39,490 nucleotides of DNA from Fomitopsis serialis (GCF_022376445.1 NW_025955323.1:1-39490); one strand, 5' to 3'; positions 23,317 through 34,812 are shown, numbered from the stretch's first letter. Translations and numbers: made by a program. The notes: generated by a model from the letters alone, not told the origin.

Positions 23317-24661
23317 ATGCGCCCGCTACAGAGACTCGGGCACGCACCGACGACCCTCCTTCTCCTGCTCTCCCTCCTCTCGGGGGCACTACCCGCCACC
23401 AGTGCAGGAGACTTGCCCGGGAACTACTCGACATGGATGGCCACCAGCATCATGTCGCGCAGTCAGGGCGTCCTCGGTGGCCCCGGCGACGCCTCACAGC
23501 TCCTCCAGGCAGGCTTCACCCAGAAGGCCTTCCACCAGCTGCTCTCCACTTCCGCACGTCCCGACGCGCTGTCCGACTCGCTCGCAGCGTACGTCCAGCG
23601 ATCCGTGGACTCCGTCGCGAGCGTCCTCGCGAACGCCTCGCACGACACCGCCTACCCGCTCGACCGGCTCTCCAGCGGCGACGCGCTCCTCCGCGCGTAC
23701 GCGGACACCGGGAACGCGTCCTACGGCGCCGCGCTCGCCGCGCTCCGGAACTCCGTCGACCTCCAGCCTCGGAACGCGGCGGGCGGGCTGTGGTACTACG
23801 TGTACCCGAACTGGTCGTACCTCGACGGGATGTACTCCTACGCGCCCTTCAGCGCGGCGTACGCGACGCAGCACGGCGGGGCCCTGCGACCCGCCGCTGC
23901 GAACATCACACACCAGCTCGACCTCCTCTGGGCGCACTGCTACGACGCCGCGACGGGCCTGCTGGTGCACGGATACGACGACGCCAAGACGGCCGTCTGG
24001 GCGGATCCCGTCACGGGCGCGAGCCCGCACGTCTGGGGCCGGAGCCTCGGGTGGTACGCCATGGCCCTCGTCGACACGCTGGAGACCCTCCAGGGCCCGC
24101 TCGTGGGCGCTGGCGTCGATGCAGGGGCGTGGCGGCATCTGCACGACAGGTTCGGGACGCTGGCGGGTGCGATAGCGCGCGCTGCGGACCCCGCGACGGG
24201 AGGGTGGCGGCAGGTGCTCGACGCGCCGGGGCGAGAGGGCAACTACGTCGAGAGCAGCGGGAGCGCGATGCTCGCGTACGCGCTGCTCAAGGGTGTCCGG
24301 CTCGGCTTCCTCGGCGGGGGCTTCAGCACAGGCGGCGCGGGGAACACGTCTGGCTCCGAGTCGGTTGGGAACGCGTCGTACGTGGACGTCGCGAGCCGGG
24401 CTTACCAGTACGTTGCGGAGACGTTCGTCGTCAACGATGGCAACGGGACGCTGGGGTACAATGGGACGGTGTCTGTGTGCAGCCTGAACTCGACCGCGTC
24501 GTACGAGGTGAGCCGCAGTCTTCTGTTTCCGTTTGATTATTGTTAAACACTACTTCAAGTATTATGTCGGCCAGCCAATCCTCTACAACAGCGTTCTAGG
24601 TTCGGCTGCATTCGTGCTTGCATCATTGGAGTACGAACGTCTCGCTGCCGCATCGCCGTGA
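23317..24661 (+). CDS. Secreted GH105-family unsaturated uronyl hydrolase
   Basis: Predicted glycoside hydrolase of the GH88/GH105 clan, which removes the unsaturated uronic acid left on pectin (rhamnogalacturonan) or related fragments by lyases. Two exons: 23317-24507 and 24560-24661, with a 52-bp intron after SYE; 430 aa. Residues 1-30 (RLGHAPTTLLLLLSLLSGAL, ending ATSA) form a signal peptide, so the enzyme should be secreted. Family landmarks: GLWYYVYPNWSYLDGMYSYAPF, where D170 matches the catalytic Asp of the family; HGYDD; VWGRSLGWYAMALVDTLE (WGRSLGW at 240-246); YVESSGSAMLAYALLKG; and a C-terminal YNSVLGSAAFVLASLEYE in exon 2. Ten N-x-S/T sequons suggest heavy glycosylation. Convergent with the second MFS gene, 232 bp apart. 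The exact uronide substrate cannot be told from sequence alone. Confidence 0.85.
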
Positions 24662-24893
24662 GGGGTCAACTTGCCCGCCGTGGTCCAGGTAGACGCGGTC
24701 ACCTGATGCTGTGTTTTCGCGTCGCGCGGAGAGATCGAATCTCTGGCGGGCGTCGGGAACGCTGTCTTTCTATCACGCCAGCACATAATAATCTGCTCTT
24801 TATGTCTTTTGGGACTAAGTAGACACAAGTGACACACTTTTACTGCCAGGAGTCCAGCGTAATGACAAGCGCGCATAATGAACGGCTGGTAAT

Positions 24894-26823
24894 TCAGCTA
24901 TCGGGACTACTATTGCTTTCACAGGCGACACTGTCGGTCGGTCGATCGCTCTCTCTTGGCCAGGTCTCATTCGGTAGGTGGAGCGATACGGTCCACAGCG
25001 CGCACGAGACGACGATCAGAATGAGCCAAACAGCACCTCCGCCCAGCCAGTTTCTCTGGAGCGACACCGCGAACAGCGAGGTAGCCGAGGCAGGCCCCAC
25101 AGCACGCACGAACGCCGCGACGAGCTGTCCTATACCGTTCGTGCCCCCGAGTGAGCTCTTGTTCGGCGCGGAGGACGTGATGTACATGAATACACAGCCT
25201 GTGACACGCGGCTCAGTTGCTCGTTCTTCCCCCCGTTCAGAGGTGCGAGAACTCGACGACTCACCATACGCCGTGTCCATCACAACGCTGACGACCTGCT
25301 GCAGCATCACAGCCGCCCACACCGCAGGCGTCATCCCTCCTCGTTGCGCGAGCGCCCCAATCACAGGAAATAGCAGCCACAGCGGGATGAACGCGCCCAT
25401 GCCCGCCATATACACATGCTTCGGCCCGAACCGCCTGACGAGCGGGGCGAACCACAGTGCCTGGAGAATCCCGTTGAAGATGCCGAAGCTCCCCAGGATC
25501 AGCCCGATCGTCGAGGGTGGAAGGCCGAGCCCGCCTAGTGAGCGCGGTGTTGCGAAGAAGAGGGGCTGGACGGCGCGGTACGCGATGTCCAGCAGAGCGA
25601 GTGCGCCGTAGTTGGCGACGGACAGGAGCACGCGCGGGTGTTTGAGGAGAGTGAGCAAGGGGATGGGGGTCTCGAAGGCTTGTTCGCCGGGGTCTTCAGA
25701 GGATGATGGGGCGAAGCTAGCGGATTTCTTGCGTTTAAGAGTCTAGAGCAGGACGTTCATGAGTGCCCGAGAGGTTGGCTGACGGGTTGTACGAACCTCC
25801 TTCATGAAGAGGGCAGCGATCAGGAACGCGAACGCTGAACACGAAGCCGAGGCGGCGCAGGGAAGGAAGTATGGGTACTGTACCCAGAAATGGACCGAAA
25901 AGACGTTTGGCCATCTGTCATGCGGCTTTGCCAGCTGTCCTCCGATCAGTGGTCTGACAAGATAAATGGATGTGAGAGACCCCAGTGCGGGACAGGGAAG
26001 AGAGAGTTCCATACGCAGTAGTCGCACCGACAGACCACACGACAGGCATCAGCGCAAAAACCTGGGCCATGTTGGTCGAATCAGTCAGTTCTACAATGCC
26101 CATGTGAGTATGCGAACGTAAAGGAAGGCCGCCCAAACCACATACCTCCGACTACGCTTTGCATTGCGCCAACATTACCATTCAGGGCACCCAGTATACA
26201 CCGGCTACGGTTTGGCAGCTCATGAGTACATCGTGTAGCACCGCCTATGGGAGTATTAGATACCGACCTGAGGACTAGCTGCCAGAACTTCTTCGAGAGG
26301 CCGAAACAAACCATCGACACGGTTGCGCCCGCCGTGCCGATGAGCAATACCGGTTTGCGGCCAATGTAGTCAGACAGTCGTGACCATTGTATCACGAATA
26401 CGACTTCCGTGAGGTAGAAGATGGATTCCTAATACTCTCCAGACAAGTCAGTCCACGCCGACGAGGTTTCATACCGACACTACTCACAATCAATCCGGCA
26501 TAATACCCGATCTTCTTTTCGTCGCCACCTGTGATATCTAGTTCCCTCACAAGCTGTCCCAGAAACCAATACCGGTCAGCTTGCAATGATAGAGACTCCC
26601 TTCAGAGATGAATACTGACCTGGTTGATGAAGGGATATATGCATTGCGAAAAGATGGGTTCTACGAGTAGGAGAACGAACAGAATACTGATCTGCGCTTT
26701 TGGAAGAGGTGTTATCAGAGTAGACTCCTTCCCTTTGTAACGACCATCCCCGGCATTGACATCCGTCTGCAGTAAAGGCGTGTCCTCCGTAGGATCATCA
26801 TCCTCGGTTCTCAGTCGAGACAT
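24894..26823 (-). CDS. MFS transporter, DHA1-like (copy 2), 8 exons
   Basis: Paralogue of the transporter at 13269-15096, in opposite orientation. Exons: 26823-26620, 26553-26488, 26428-26268, 26204-26146, 26090-26015, 25953-25797, 25742-25265, 25198-24894; 501 aa. Exons 2 to 6 match copy 1 in length base for base (66, 161, 59, 76, 157), and every intron has the same phase. Landmarks: EDTPLL near the N-terminus, LVEPIFSQCIYPFINQ in TM1, motif A loop WSRLSDYIGRKP, SRCILGALNGN, PLIGGQLAKPHDRWPNVF, and a C-terminal half from LLSVANYGALALLDIAYRA. The last intron (25264-25199, 66 bp) is 3n and stop-free, so it looks coding unless compared with copy 1. It sits just downstream of, and in the same direction as, the NRPS-like gene (437 bp between them), so export of that enzyme's product is a plausible role. 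Substrate unproven. Confidence 0.9.
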
Positions 26824-27260
26824 TATCTCGCTGTAGCGCTCACAAAAACCAACCTTGTGATGGTCGGGGTGGGCGTCGTAGGTACCGGTAAGCTACCATC
26901 GTAGCCGTACTAGAGCTAACTTATATATACGCAGCGACCAGTGTGGTTTTTTAGCGTCACGCCCGAGGACCGCCAGATCGGTGACGTAACATGAGTCTCC
27001 CAAGTGGAGAGCGCCCGATCAGAGGTACTATGTCGAAACCTGTCGAAGTGCCGATAAGTAAGCCTTACTATCCAAGATAACAGCCTCATTTACACGCCGA
27101 AGGACACTGGCACGGGCAACACCTGTACCAACGTAAAAACAGCACCTGACTGATACATGACCGGTTGACCGGTGACCCTCGGCGGTACGCTGGCAAAAGG
27201 CTTCTCAATTGATATATCGAGAAGACAATGAGAAACTGACAATGTTGGCACGGCACTTTG
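26824..27260. other. Intergenic, MFS promoter / NRPS-like 3' flank
   Basis: Holds the MFS copy 2 promoter and the 3' end of the NRPS-like gene. No open frame of interest. Confidence 0.5.
26922..26929 (-). promoter_or_regulatory. TATA-like box of MFS copy 2
   Basis: TATATATA about 100 bp upstream of the ATG at 26823, the only strong TATA match in the 437-bp gap between this gene and the NRPS-like gene's stop codon. Confidence 0.5.
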
Positions 27261-30200
27261 TCAAGAGAAGACACTCGTTCTCCGCCAATACGCCATCCAT
27301 CTCTGCATGTCTTCCATCCGCAAGCGTCTCAATCCAGGGTCCGCCAGGGTAGGTGATGCGCTGAGAGCCTCTTTCAAGTCAAGATTCACCATTCCTAGCG
27401 CCATTGGTCCTGCGTCGACCCGATTTGCTAGGCTTCTGTAGAACGACAGTAGGCGCGACGCGTGTAGGCCACGAGGTACCGAAGACGCTACGGCCAGGCG
27501 AGAGTTGTACTTGGAAACCGAATTCTCGAGCTTGCCGAGCCACGTCGAATACGGTACGAGGGGTACCGAGAATTCACCAGCGACGAAAGTCGCAAGTGAC
27601 CGCCAAGAGACCGGACGTGGATGCACAAGATGTACGGTGCCTGTGCGATTCGAGGATTTTCGAAAATCGATAATTGCCGCGGCCGCGAGGTCAGCAGGTA
27701 TCCAATCAACAGCCTACTTACCGCTGGGTGAGTTACAGACATGCCGTATGGTGCGGGACACTTCGTCACCGCTACTTTGAAACAACATTTCGGTAGGCGC
27801 CAGATTTCGCCCGAATCCTTATCCCTCTTGTAGAATTGCTCCAATTAGCATTAGGAACAATCCTACTAGACGGATTTTCCCAACACTCAAAATTGACGAA
27901 GTTGGGTGATGGGAATTTGGCCAGGTCACGTGTAGCCACCCAACATGGCAAGTCTCACCTCAGTAGCGCCCACAACCCGGTCACAGAGGGTTACCAGCGC
28001 TGGGCCTGGGCCTCTAGGCGCCCACCTTCCGCGGGTGACCACCGTCTCCATAAGAGATTCAGATGCCCGATCTGCTTACAAATGGGCGTTTAGATGCCCA
28101 AATGCGGTAGCCAGCCCTAGGCTGGGGTTACCTGGGCGCTGCCCGACCAATTTGGCCACTGTCCCAAGGTAGCGGTGACTTAGTGTCCCGCACCATAGAA
28201 CGAGACGACGCACCCTCGTGTCATCTGGGAAGCATCCCACTATTCGCGCGCTTTGTACCATGGAAGGGAACCATTCATGAGCGTTCCACACACCATCGGG
28301 CCCCCGCATATCTGGCCCGCCCGAACAACCAGCGGTCGTAGAGCTGTATGTGCTGCTGCATGGTACAGGATTTGTTCGGATACCCACTTCGACTCGGCAT
28401 AGCCAGTGGGAACTACGTCGTGAGGCTCCGACGGTGTCTCAGCGCAGAGCTTGTCTGGAGGCATATCTGTCATTGAAGTATGGTCAATTACGCACTCTGA
28501 CGCTGCACACAATCGGCGCCTACTTTGAACGACTCCAACGGAACTTGTGAACTGGACGTGAGGTGGTTGTGCATGCATCGGTGCGGTGAGCGCGAAGTCG
28601 ATCAGAGCACGAATCCCGTGGACTTGAGGTTCGAATGATGCCAACTTCAGGGCGAAATCGACGGGCCACGCTGTGAACAGCCATTGTGAGGCCAACGGCT
28701 TACATGTACAAATTCTCGATTCGCACCATTGTGTATGATGTGTGTCACCGAAGTGTGCATCTGTCAAGCGTTCGGTGAATGCTCTCATGAAGAACAAATT
28801 AGGACCTGGAGACTAACGAACCTCTTGATAGATATCGTCCGCCAATCCAAGTTTTGGGCGCGTCAGGTCACCTTCCAGCATCACCACTCGGCTGGAGTCT
28901 AATGCGCTTGTGTCCAATCCCCGCTCGCGCAACGCTCTTTCCTGGCGGAGCCTGATCGTGTCACCATTTCTAGACGGCCTGTTGAAGGCGTAGATGCGCC
29001 GGATATCGGGATTTGCGGCTAGTTGAGCAAGAAGATGACAACCCAGGCTGCCGGTGGTACCGGTTACTAGTACGACATCTGCAGGATTTGACGAGGGAAC
29101 ATTGTGGTCCGAGAGGAAAGTCGGATAGTCGGCTGTGTATTTGGCAACCATCGCGTGCATTGAATCAATGCGGGGTGTGGACGATCCAAGATGTTCCTTT
29201 CCGTTGGTACTGCGCGCAACCGTGGACATGAAAGAACCGATGCGCGAAATGGTTGGGTTATCATATACAAAGCCATCGGGGATCGTATTGATGTTGACCT
29301 TGGTCGACTCACGAATGGCGCGGAGCAGTACGTTGCGGATGTAAGTGGCCTGCAGGCTTATGGAAACGTAGTGTCACCTCTTTTCAGCATACACGAGTAC
29401 CGACACTGAAGTACTGACCTGTCACATCCGCTCTGGAAAAGGTCGTCATCATCTGGCACTTCGCGACCCATGACCTTCTTAACGACGCTCCGGACAAAGT
29501 CCGTAGCTTCGTCGAGGTGCCATTGCTTCGGGAGAGCGACTTCAACTTGCGCACTGGCATCGACCGTGTCATAGAGAGCGTTGATCTCGTCTTCGTAAGC
29601 TTTGAGCACGACACCGCGCCGTACAGTATGCTTCGCGGTGTACGCAAAGGGTTTGCTTTGCTTCGCAACTAATATCATCTTTGACGTAGCCCGTGAGCAC
29701 ATACTGGGAGGCGCCGATGACATTCAGCTCACCTCTTTGAATAGACGTGAATGCTGTGGAGCATAAGCGTTGATTCTCTCTACAGTTGGCCTAGCCTGGC
29801 ATCAGCGATCCTCGTGGAGAACGAGATGATCAAGAGCGTGTACCATATGCGGTTCCTGAATTCCGCCAGCTTGTTCTCATCCGCCGGGTCAAAGCTATAC
29901 TCAGCCTTGGGTTCTACCAGTAGGCCCGTTTGCAAGCGACCGCGGCCGAACATAACAGATGCCGCGACATGTAGGTCTTGATTCGTCGTACTCTCTTCGT
30001 CGAGGAACGATCAGCAAGGGGACAGACAGTGAGAGCGACAATTTACCCAGGGGTCCTGGGTTTGTCTATACCGTGTCCATATCATGAGTAAATCTGGCGA
30101 AACGAAATGACATTTTGATTACCTTCTCGCCCGTACTATGCATGATCTGGTCGTCTGTGCGGCCGAGAACCCGCCAATAACCCTCTTTTGTCGGATGCTG

Positions 30201-31955
30201 CTCGACAACGTCAGAGGTAGCATACCCATCCAGTCCATCGACCCTCGTGTTGACGACATGCGGATAGAGGACTTCATTTGCCTCAAAGATACACATGTTG
30301 AGTGCCACTGATTGTGTCATGGAGATGACTCACCATGATGATACATTCATATTGATCTTTGCCATGGGATTCGAACCTGACATTGAGGGAATATGCAAAC
30401 CGGAAATACTGCCAATCTTCACCAGGGAGCTCAGCTGTGCAGAAGTTCATCAGCCTTTCGGCAGAGAACTGAGACGCAGATACCGACCCTCTAAGAATGT
30501 GCTGACAGCGCCACATTCAGTGCTGATCATGAAGGAACGTCAGCGAAGCACAATGGCTACATAGCGAGTGCCTGTCAACTCACCACCCATATTCGGTGAA
30601 TAGAGGTACACCGCACGAAACCAAGTAATCTCCTACCTCCTTGTTGATAGGGCCTCCTCCGTATAGCTACAAGGTGGCAGCGTCAGTTCGTTCCATCAAC
30701 GCCCTGGGAGACACCTACAACACCACTACACCCGCTCAGCCATTTCACGTAGTCTGGGTCGCGCGACCACTTCTACAAGACCATTCGCGTGTGGGCATGA
30801 GTCGATCACATCGGGTCATCCAAGATACGAACCTCGATCATTGATGGGGCTGCAAGAATGTAGTCCGAGTGAGTAGCCATTGCCCCGCGGATCGTCAAGC
30901 CCGCTGTCAGACTCGGAGGAGGATACTTCGGTGCGGGCAAGCCAATGCACAAGCCCGATGAAATCTGCACGCAAGGGATTGAACACACGATGAACACATA
31001 AAAGATACGAGACGTACAGCAAAACTGGTGATGGTGCAACCCATAGCGTGATACATCGGGTTACCATGCAGAGACATGATCTTATCGGCGAGATCGCGCT
31101 CGCCGTAGCATGGGGCTCTGGCGAATTGCAACAGACGTTGGAGAGTCGCGGGAATAGGCTTCGGGAATGCAGTCGATCCTAGGATGATCTCGCAGTCATC
31201 GGTGGGATGCTCAACGTCCCCTAGACTGTCACTCACCCGACGAATGCAGAATGAGCGCAAGTGTGTCCGAGTCTTGTCGTTCATAAGGGGCGTCTACCGA
31301 GGAAAGTGCCTCATCGCTGTCGTCGCTAGTGTATAACTCAGCAAAAACCGGCATTGGTGAGAGCTCCGGCTGCGGAAACGCTGGGTATTGCGTTCTCAAG
31401 ACTTCCAGGGATTGCGCGACCAGCTCCCGCATGGCCTGTTCACGCCCAACTAGGATGTGCTTCACACCCGTTTTCTCAATGAGGTGTGCTACCGCCGCAG
31501 GAGAGTTCCGCGTGGATATCGGGAAGGCGACACAATTCGCGCGGATGATTCCCAAGATCATCGTCATGTATGGAATGGAATCTGGCGGAGTTCACGCACA
31601 TAGACGTTGGATTAGCCTCACGTCGAGAATCAATCTGAGGGCGTAGTAGCGCACCTGAAGACGACAGAATGGCGACCACCCGATCCCCGTTCTTGCCTTG
31701 TTTGTCTCCTAGGCGTTGCTTGACGAGTTCAGCAGCTCGGCGGATCGCCTGGCTTGCGCTAGACCACAAAATGTTCTTGACAGTGCCATCGTCTTCAGCG
31801 TAGACAAACAGTCTATGGTTAGCAGAGTGTTCGCCGTGCCAATCACAAAGCTCTGGGAGAGTCAAGGAGCCATCTAATGGCGGAGGTCTAAACGTTGTGC
31901 TGGAAAGCCCATGGGTCGAGGGAGGAGCAGGTAGGAGTCGCTGAGGCGGAGACAT
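27261..31955 (-). CDS. NRPS-like carboxylic acid reductase (A-T-R), 18 exons
   Basis: Adenylation-thiolation-reductase enzyme: activates a carboxylic acid with ATP, loads it on phosphopantetheine and releases it as aldehyde with NAD(P)H. Exons (minus): 31955-31655, 31581-31237, 31178-31018, 30964-30833, 30772-30719, 30666-30584, 30522-30488, 30434-30334, 30281-30123, 30065-30047, 29994-29844, 29790-29733, 29678-29419, 29356-28822, 28760-28727, 28670-28524, 28466-28214, 27713-27261; about 1093 aa. A domain: HSSGSTAFPKP (about 213-223), YGCTECG (357-363), YWRVLGRTDDQIMHSTGEK, TNPGPLE. T domain: DLFQSGCDSL, with S620 as pantetheine site. R domain: VTGTTGSLG (717-725), GYAESK (Y881/K885), VDWIPADLAAAAI. 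No condensation domain. One base appears missing in GGGGGCCC near 28298-28310 (after residue 915); otherwise intact. Intron 17 (28213-27714) carries a MITE. Substrate (aryl acid or aminoadipate-like) not decidable from sequence. Confidence 0.9.
27749..28195. mobile_element. 447-bp MITE-like element with TIRs and TA duplication
   Basis: The ends are inverted repeats starting TGGTGCGGGACAC at 27749 and ending in its complement GTGTCCCGCACCA at 28195. The repeat runs about 35 bp on each side (27749-27783 and 28161-28195), with about 30 of 35 positions matching, including GTCACCGCTAC. A TA dinucleotide flanks each end (27747-27748 and 28196-28197), as expected for a target-site duplication of Tc1/mariner/pogo-type elements. 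There is no coding capacity for a transposase, so it would be non-autonomous. It lies wholly within intron 17 of the NRPS-like gene: the intron is 500 bp, and subtracting the element plus one TA leaves 51 bp, the usual intron size here. The terminal mismatches suggest it is not very recent. Confidence 0.88.
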
Positions 31956-31987
31956 GGGGTCAAGCGGTGGCGACTGTCGTGCTGATG

Positions 31988-31993
31988 TATATA
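31988..31993 (-). promoter_or_regulatory. TATA-like box of the NRPS-like gene
   Basis: TATATA within CTATATAC on the minus strand, about 33-38 bp upstream of the ATG at 31955. The short spacing would give a very short 5' leader if used, so it is a weak candidate. Confidence 0.35.
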
Positions 31994-33378
31994 GTCAGAC
32001 CGGCCTTCGGACGTGACAAGCAAGCCACAAGGATCCGAGTTCGTGAGCTGTCATGTTGATTCATCTGGCCCGTCCATTTCGATAACGACGGCCGTTCCAG
32101 GACATGCCATGACGTCAAGTTAGTCCACCATTATCGTCACGGCCCAGCTCGTAAGGGCGTGGACAGCCCACGATTGGACAAGATGACAGCGTGGGCTAGA
32201 GACAGCCGCAACGCGAGTAGAGACAGACATGTACGGCAGCGATGTAGCTCGCAGACAGCATAGAAGGCCGACGCACCTCCAATGTGACCTCTTTTCACGT
32301 ACTCAAGAATCGCCCTATTCATGCTGCGGGTATTGCGTTAGGAATCGGGCAACCTGGATAAGCACCGATAGGAACGACTCACTTGTCACGAGCCGAGAAT
32401 CGTGCTCCCTGAGAACAGCTCGAAAACTCTATGACCGCAATGCCAATGATAACACTGCCGTGAGATGCTAGCTAGCGCCGTTCACGTTTGAGTTACAAAT
32501 GCGCGTTCGGGCTGAGTGGCATTTAGTACAGCACAGGTATCATGTGCTGGCAGCCCTACACCTATACCCTGAAACCCAATTTCAAATACGTAAGGATGGA
32601 CAATGAGTTGGAAGACTCAAGTACTCACCTTAGAACACCCTGTAAGTGACCGAGCGTTTACCCATTCCTCGATTGCGTTGCGATCTCTCATAACAGGCAC
32701 TCAATGGCACGCGAACAGTATCTTGATAGTACTGGCAACCCATCGCTGCAGGACAAAGCTATTCAGGCTGAGTCAGCTATAAGGCAGTATGATACAAGTA
32801 TGAGCCCGCCCGGTTGTGGCGGAAGCCGTTGCACATTCGCTCTTCCCGTCGCTTATGGTCTCATCCCCCAGACTCCAGTTCTCCCCGCATTCGCTTTCCA
32901 CGAACAGGCACGGGAGCAATAGGCAAACACATATAACCGAACACATACCAGCCGTTCGAAACGCGTCAACATTGTCGCCAAAGTGTCACTGACATTGTAA
33001 GTCGAAAGGTTACGTTTCCACTGGGTCGGCTGATACGAGTGTGAACGAGAAGTTCTCGCGCTGCCTGCAATTGCTCCGCGCCACGTTCAAGGATACTGAG
33101 CTGCGACGAATGCAGAGATGCGCGGCCGCCCAGAGCGGGCGAGACGATGAGCGTCGGAGGCAAGAACTTGAAGCGGGAAAGGGCGCTGAGCGCGCGTTAC
33201 CCCGGACCGCATTCCTCGGCACAACAGTTGAGTCCAACGATCAAGCTGCCGGACGCGTCGACGGCGAGCGACGGACCGGACGCTTCTCCGCGTCCTCGCC
33301 GTGCTCATGTGGGTGATGCGCGGGGACCTGGGGAAACCAGGACCGGAGGACCTGGCCAGTGCTTCCGACTCGCAGTCG

Positions 33379-33385
33379 TATAAAA
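33379..33385 (+). promoter_or_regulatory. TATA box of the SDR gene
   Basis: A perfect TATAAAA about 95-100 bp upstream of the SDR start codon, followed by a C/T-rich stretch as is usual before fungal transcription starts. Confidence 0.65.
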
Positions 33386-33479
33386 TGCCCGACACATCAT
33401 CGCCAACCGCAGCCCCTCCCTCCTCGCCCCCACTCTCCCGGTGCTCTCGACCCACCCCTGACTCTTCCACTGCCCCGTC

Positions 33480-34570
33480 ATGTCGTTGGCTTCACCTGTG
33501 AAGGCCGCCCTTGGTCGCATCGCGTTCGTGACAGGTGCCGGCCAGGGCATCGGGCGCGCCATCGCGTGTCGACTTGCTCGGGACGGTTACGACATCTCCA
33601 TCGCAGACATCCCTCCCGCGAAGGCGAAGGTGGACGATGTGATCAAGGAGATCCAATCCTATGGCCGGAAGGCAGTCGGCGTGTACGCTGGTGAGTAGAA
33701 TAGTCCACTCTAGTCCTTGGTGTACGCTGACCACATCTGCGATTGTGTCAGACATGAGGGAGCCGAAGCAGATCTATGCTGCTGTCGAGGAGACCGTAGA
33801 GAAGCTGGGGCCGAACCTCTTCGTCAGTGTCGCCAACGCTGGTGTGACGCAGGTCAAGCCTCTGCTAGAATGCACGCCCGAGTAAGTCGCTTTCCACAGC
33901 GAGGGCCTTAGTTCAGTGTCTGACCATCGCGTCAGGTTCATTGAGAACGAAGTCCGCCTCAACGTTCTCGGCCTGATGAACACGTACATCGCTTCAGCGA
34001 AGCAGATGGTGAAGCAAGGGTCCGGTGGACGTATCATCGGTGCAGGCTCAATAGCGTCGTACCGTACAGCGGGTGAGCCCTCATCTACCATGTTCCACCT
34101 GCCAGATGGTTCATATACGGGTCAGAGAACCTTGCACCATACGGCGCGACCAAGTTCGCGGCTCGTGGCTTCACGGAAGCTTCCGCCAAGGAGTGGGCGA
34201 AGTATGGTATCCGTGTCAATGGTGCGTAATTGTCTGTCGTTCAAGTCCCCCGTCTAATCTGCGCCCCTCTCTGTAGCCTACGCCCCTGGCATCGTCGATA
34301 CGCCTATGTGGGATCACATTGACAGGGTGCTTGCAGAGATTGTGAGTCCACACTTGCGTACTCCGATTTCCTTTTGATTTGACCGAATCATATACGTAGG
34401 AGGGTATCAGTCCTGGCGAGGCCAAGGCTAAACGTGTGAAGAACGACATCCTGCTCGGTCGTATACAAGAGCCTGAGGACGTCGCGAAACTAGTCTCCTT
34501 CCTCGCATCGGAGGAAGCGGAATACATTACCGGACAGACTATCAAGACGTGTGGTGGTGCCTCGTTGTGA
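33480..34570 (+). CDS. Short-chain dehydrogenase, diacetyl/acetoin reductase-like
   Basis: Classical SDR, 269 aa, six exons: 33480-33690, 33752-33881, 33936-34072, 34126-34221, 34277-34341, 34400-34570, all with GT...AG introns of 50-61 bp and consistent phases. Cofactor motif TGAGQGIG at 18-25; structural NAG in VANAGV; catalytic S152 (GAGSIASY) and Y165/K169 in [10 protein letters not shown], followed by [19 protein letters not shown] and [12 protein letters not shown]-terminus [14 protein letters not shown]. The pattern is closest to diacetyl/acetoin-type (butanediol dehydrogenase) SDRs, an assignment from memory of the family rather than a search. The reading frame is intact. It is divergent from the NRPS-like reductase and could process an aldehyde or ketone from it, or act in primary acetoin metabolism. 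Confidence 0.92.
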
Positions 34571-34812
34571 TTGCTACATTATCGGCCAAGTTTCGTGTCG
34601 CGCTCGTGAGTCATATACCAGCTAGAATTGGGATAGAAGTGGGGTAGACCAGGGGTAGACGGGTTTCGCTTTGCTGCATTTACTGCTGTATAGTACGTAC
34701 GATGTTGAATGGACATCACGAAATGAATGCTTGCTTATGATCCCAGGTCCCGGGCTCATCCGTGCGATCGCTCGGCGTCGAAGTGTTTACGTTGTGAGCG
34801 TCTACAGTGCGG

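Larger units (their letters stand above)
31956..33479. other. Divergent intergenic region, NRPS-like / SDR
   Basis: About 1.5 kb between two divergent genes. It should carry both promoters. A 91-codon plus frame (33041-33316; NEKFSRCLQLLRATFKDTEL) has an amphipathic, charged look but no recognised domain, and I do not call it. No repeat or element seen. Confidence 0.4.

Noticed and set aside
23402..24536. Two long overlapping plus frames (257 and 367 codons) inside the GH105 gene
   Set aside because: Arg/Thr/Pro-rich shadows of a strongly GC3-biased real gene; they have no motifs of their own.
30308..30333. 26-bp intron candidate (GTGAGT...ATCAG) after exon 8 of the NRPS-like gene
   Set aside because: Too short for fungal splicing. 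The 52-bp choice 30333-30282 fits the phase and gives the expected residues ANEVLYPHVVNT.
30355..30380. tRNA-like B-box (GGTTCGAATCC) on the minus strand
   Set aside because: It lies inside coding exon 8 of the NRPS-like gene (VRFESHG), with no A-box or cloverleaf around it.
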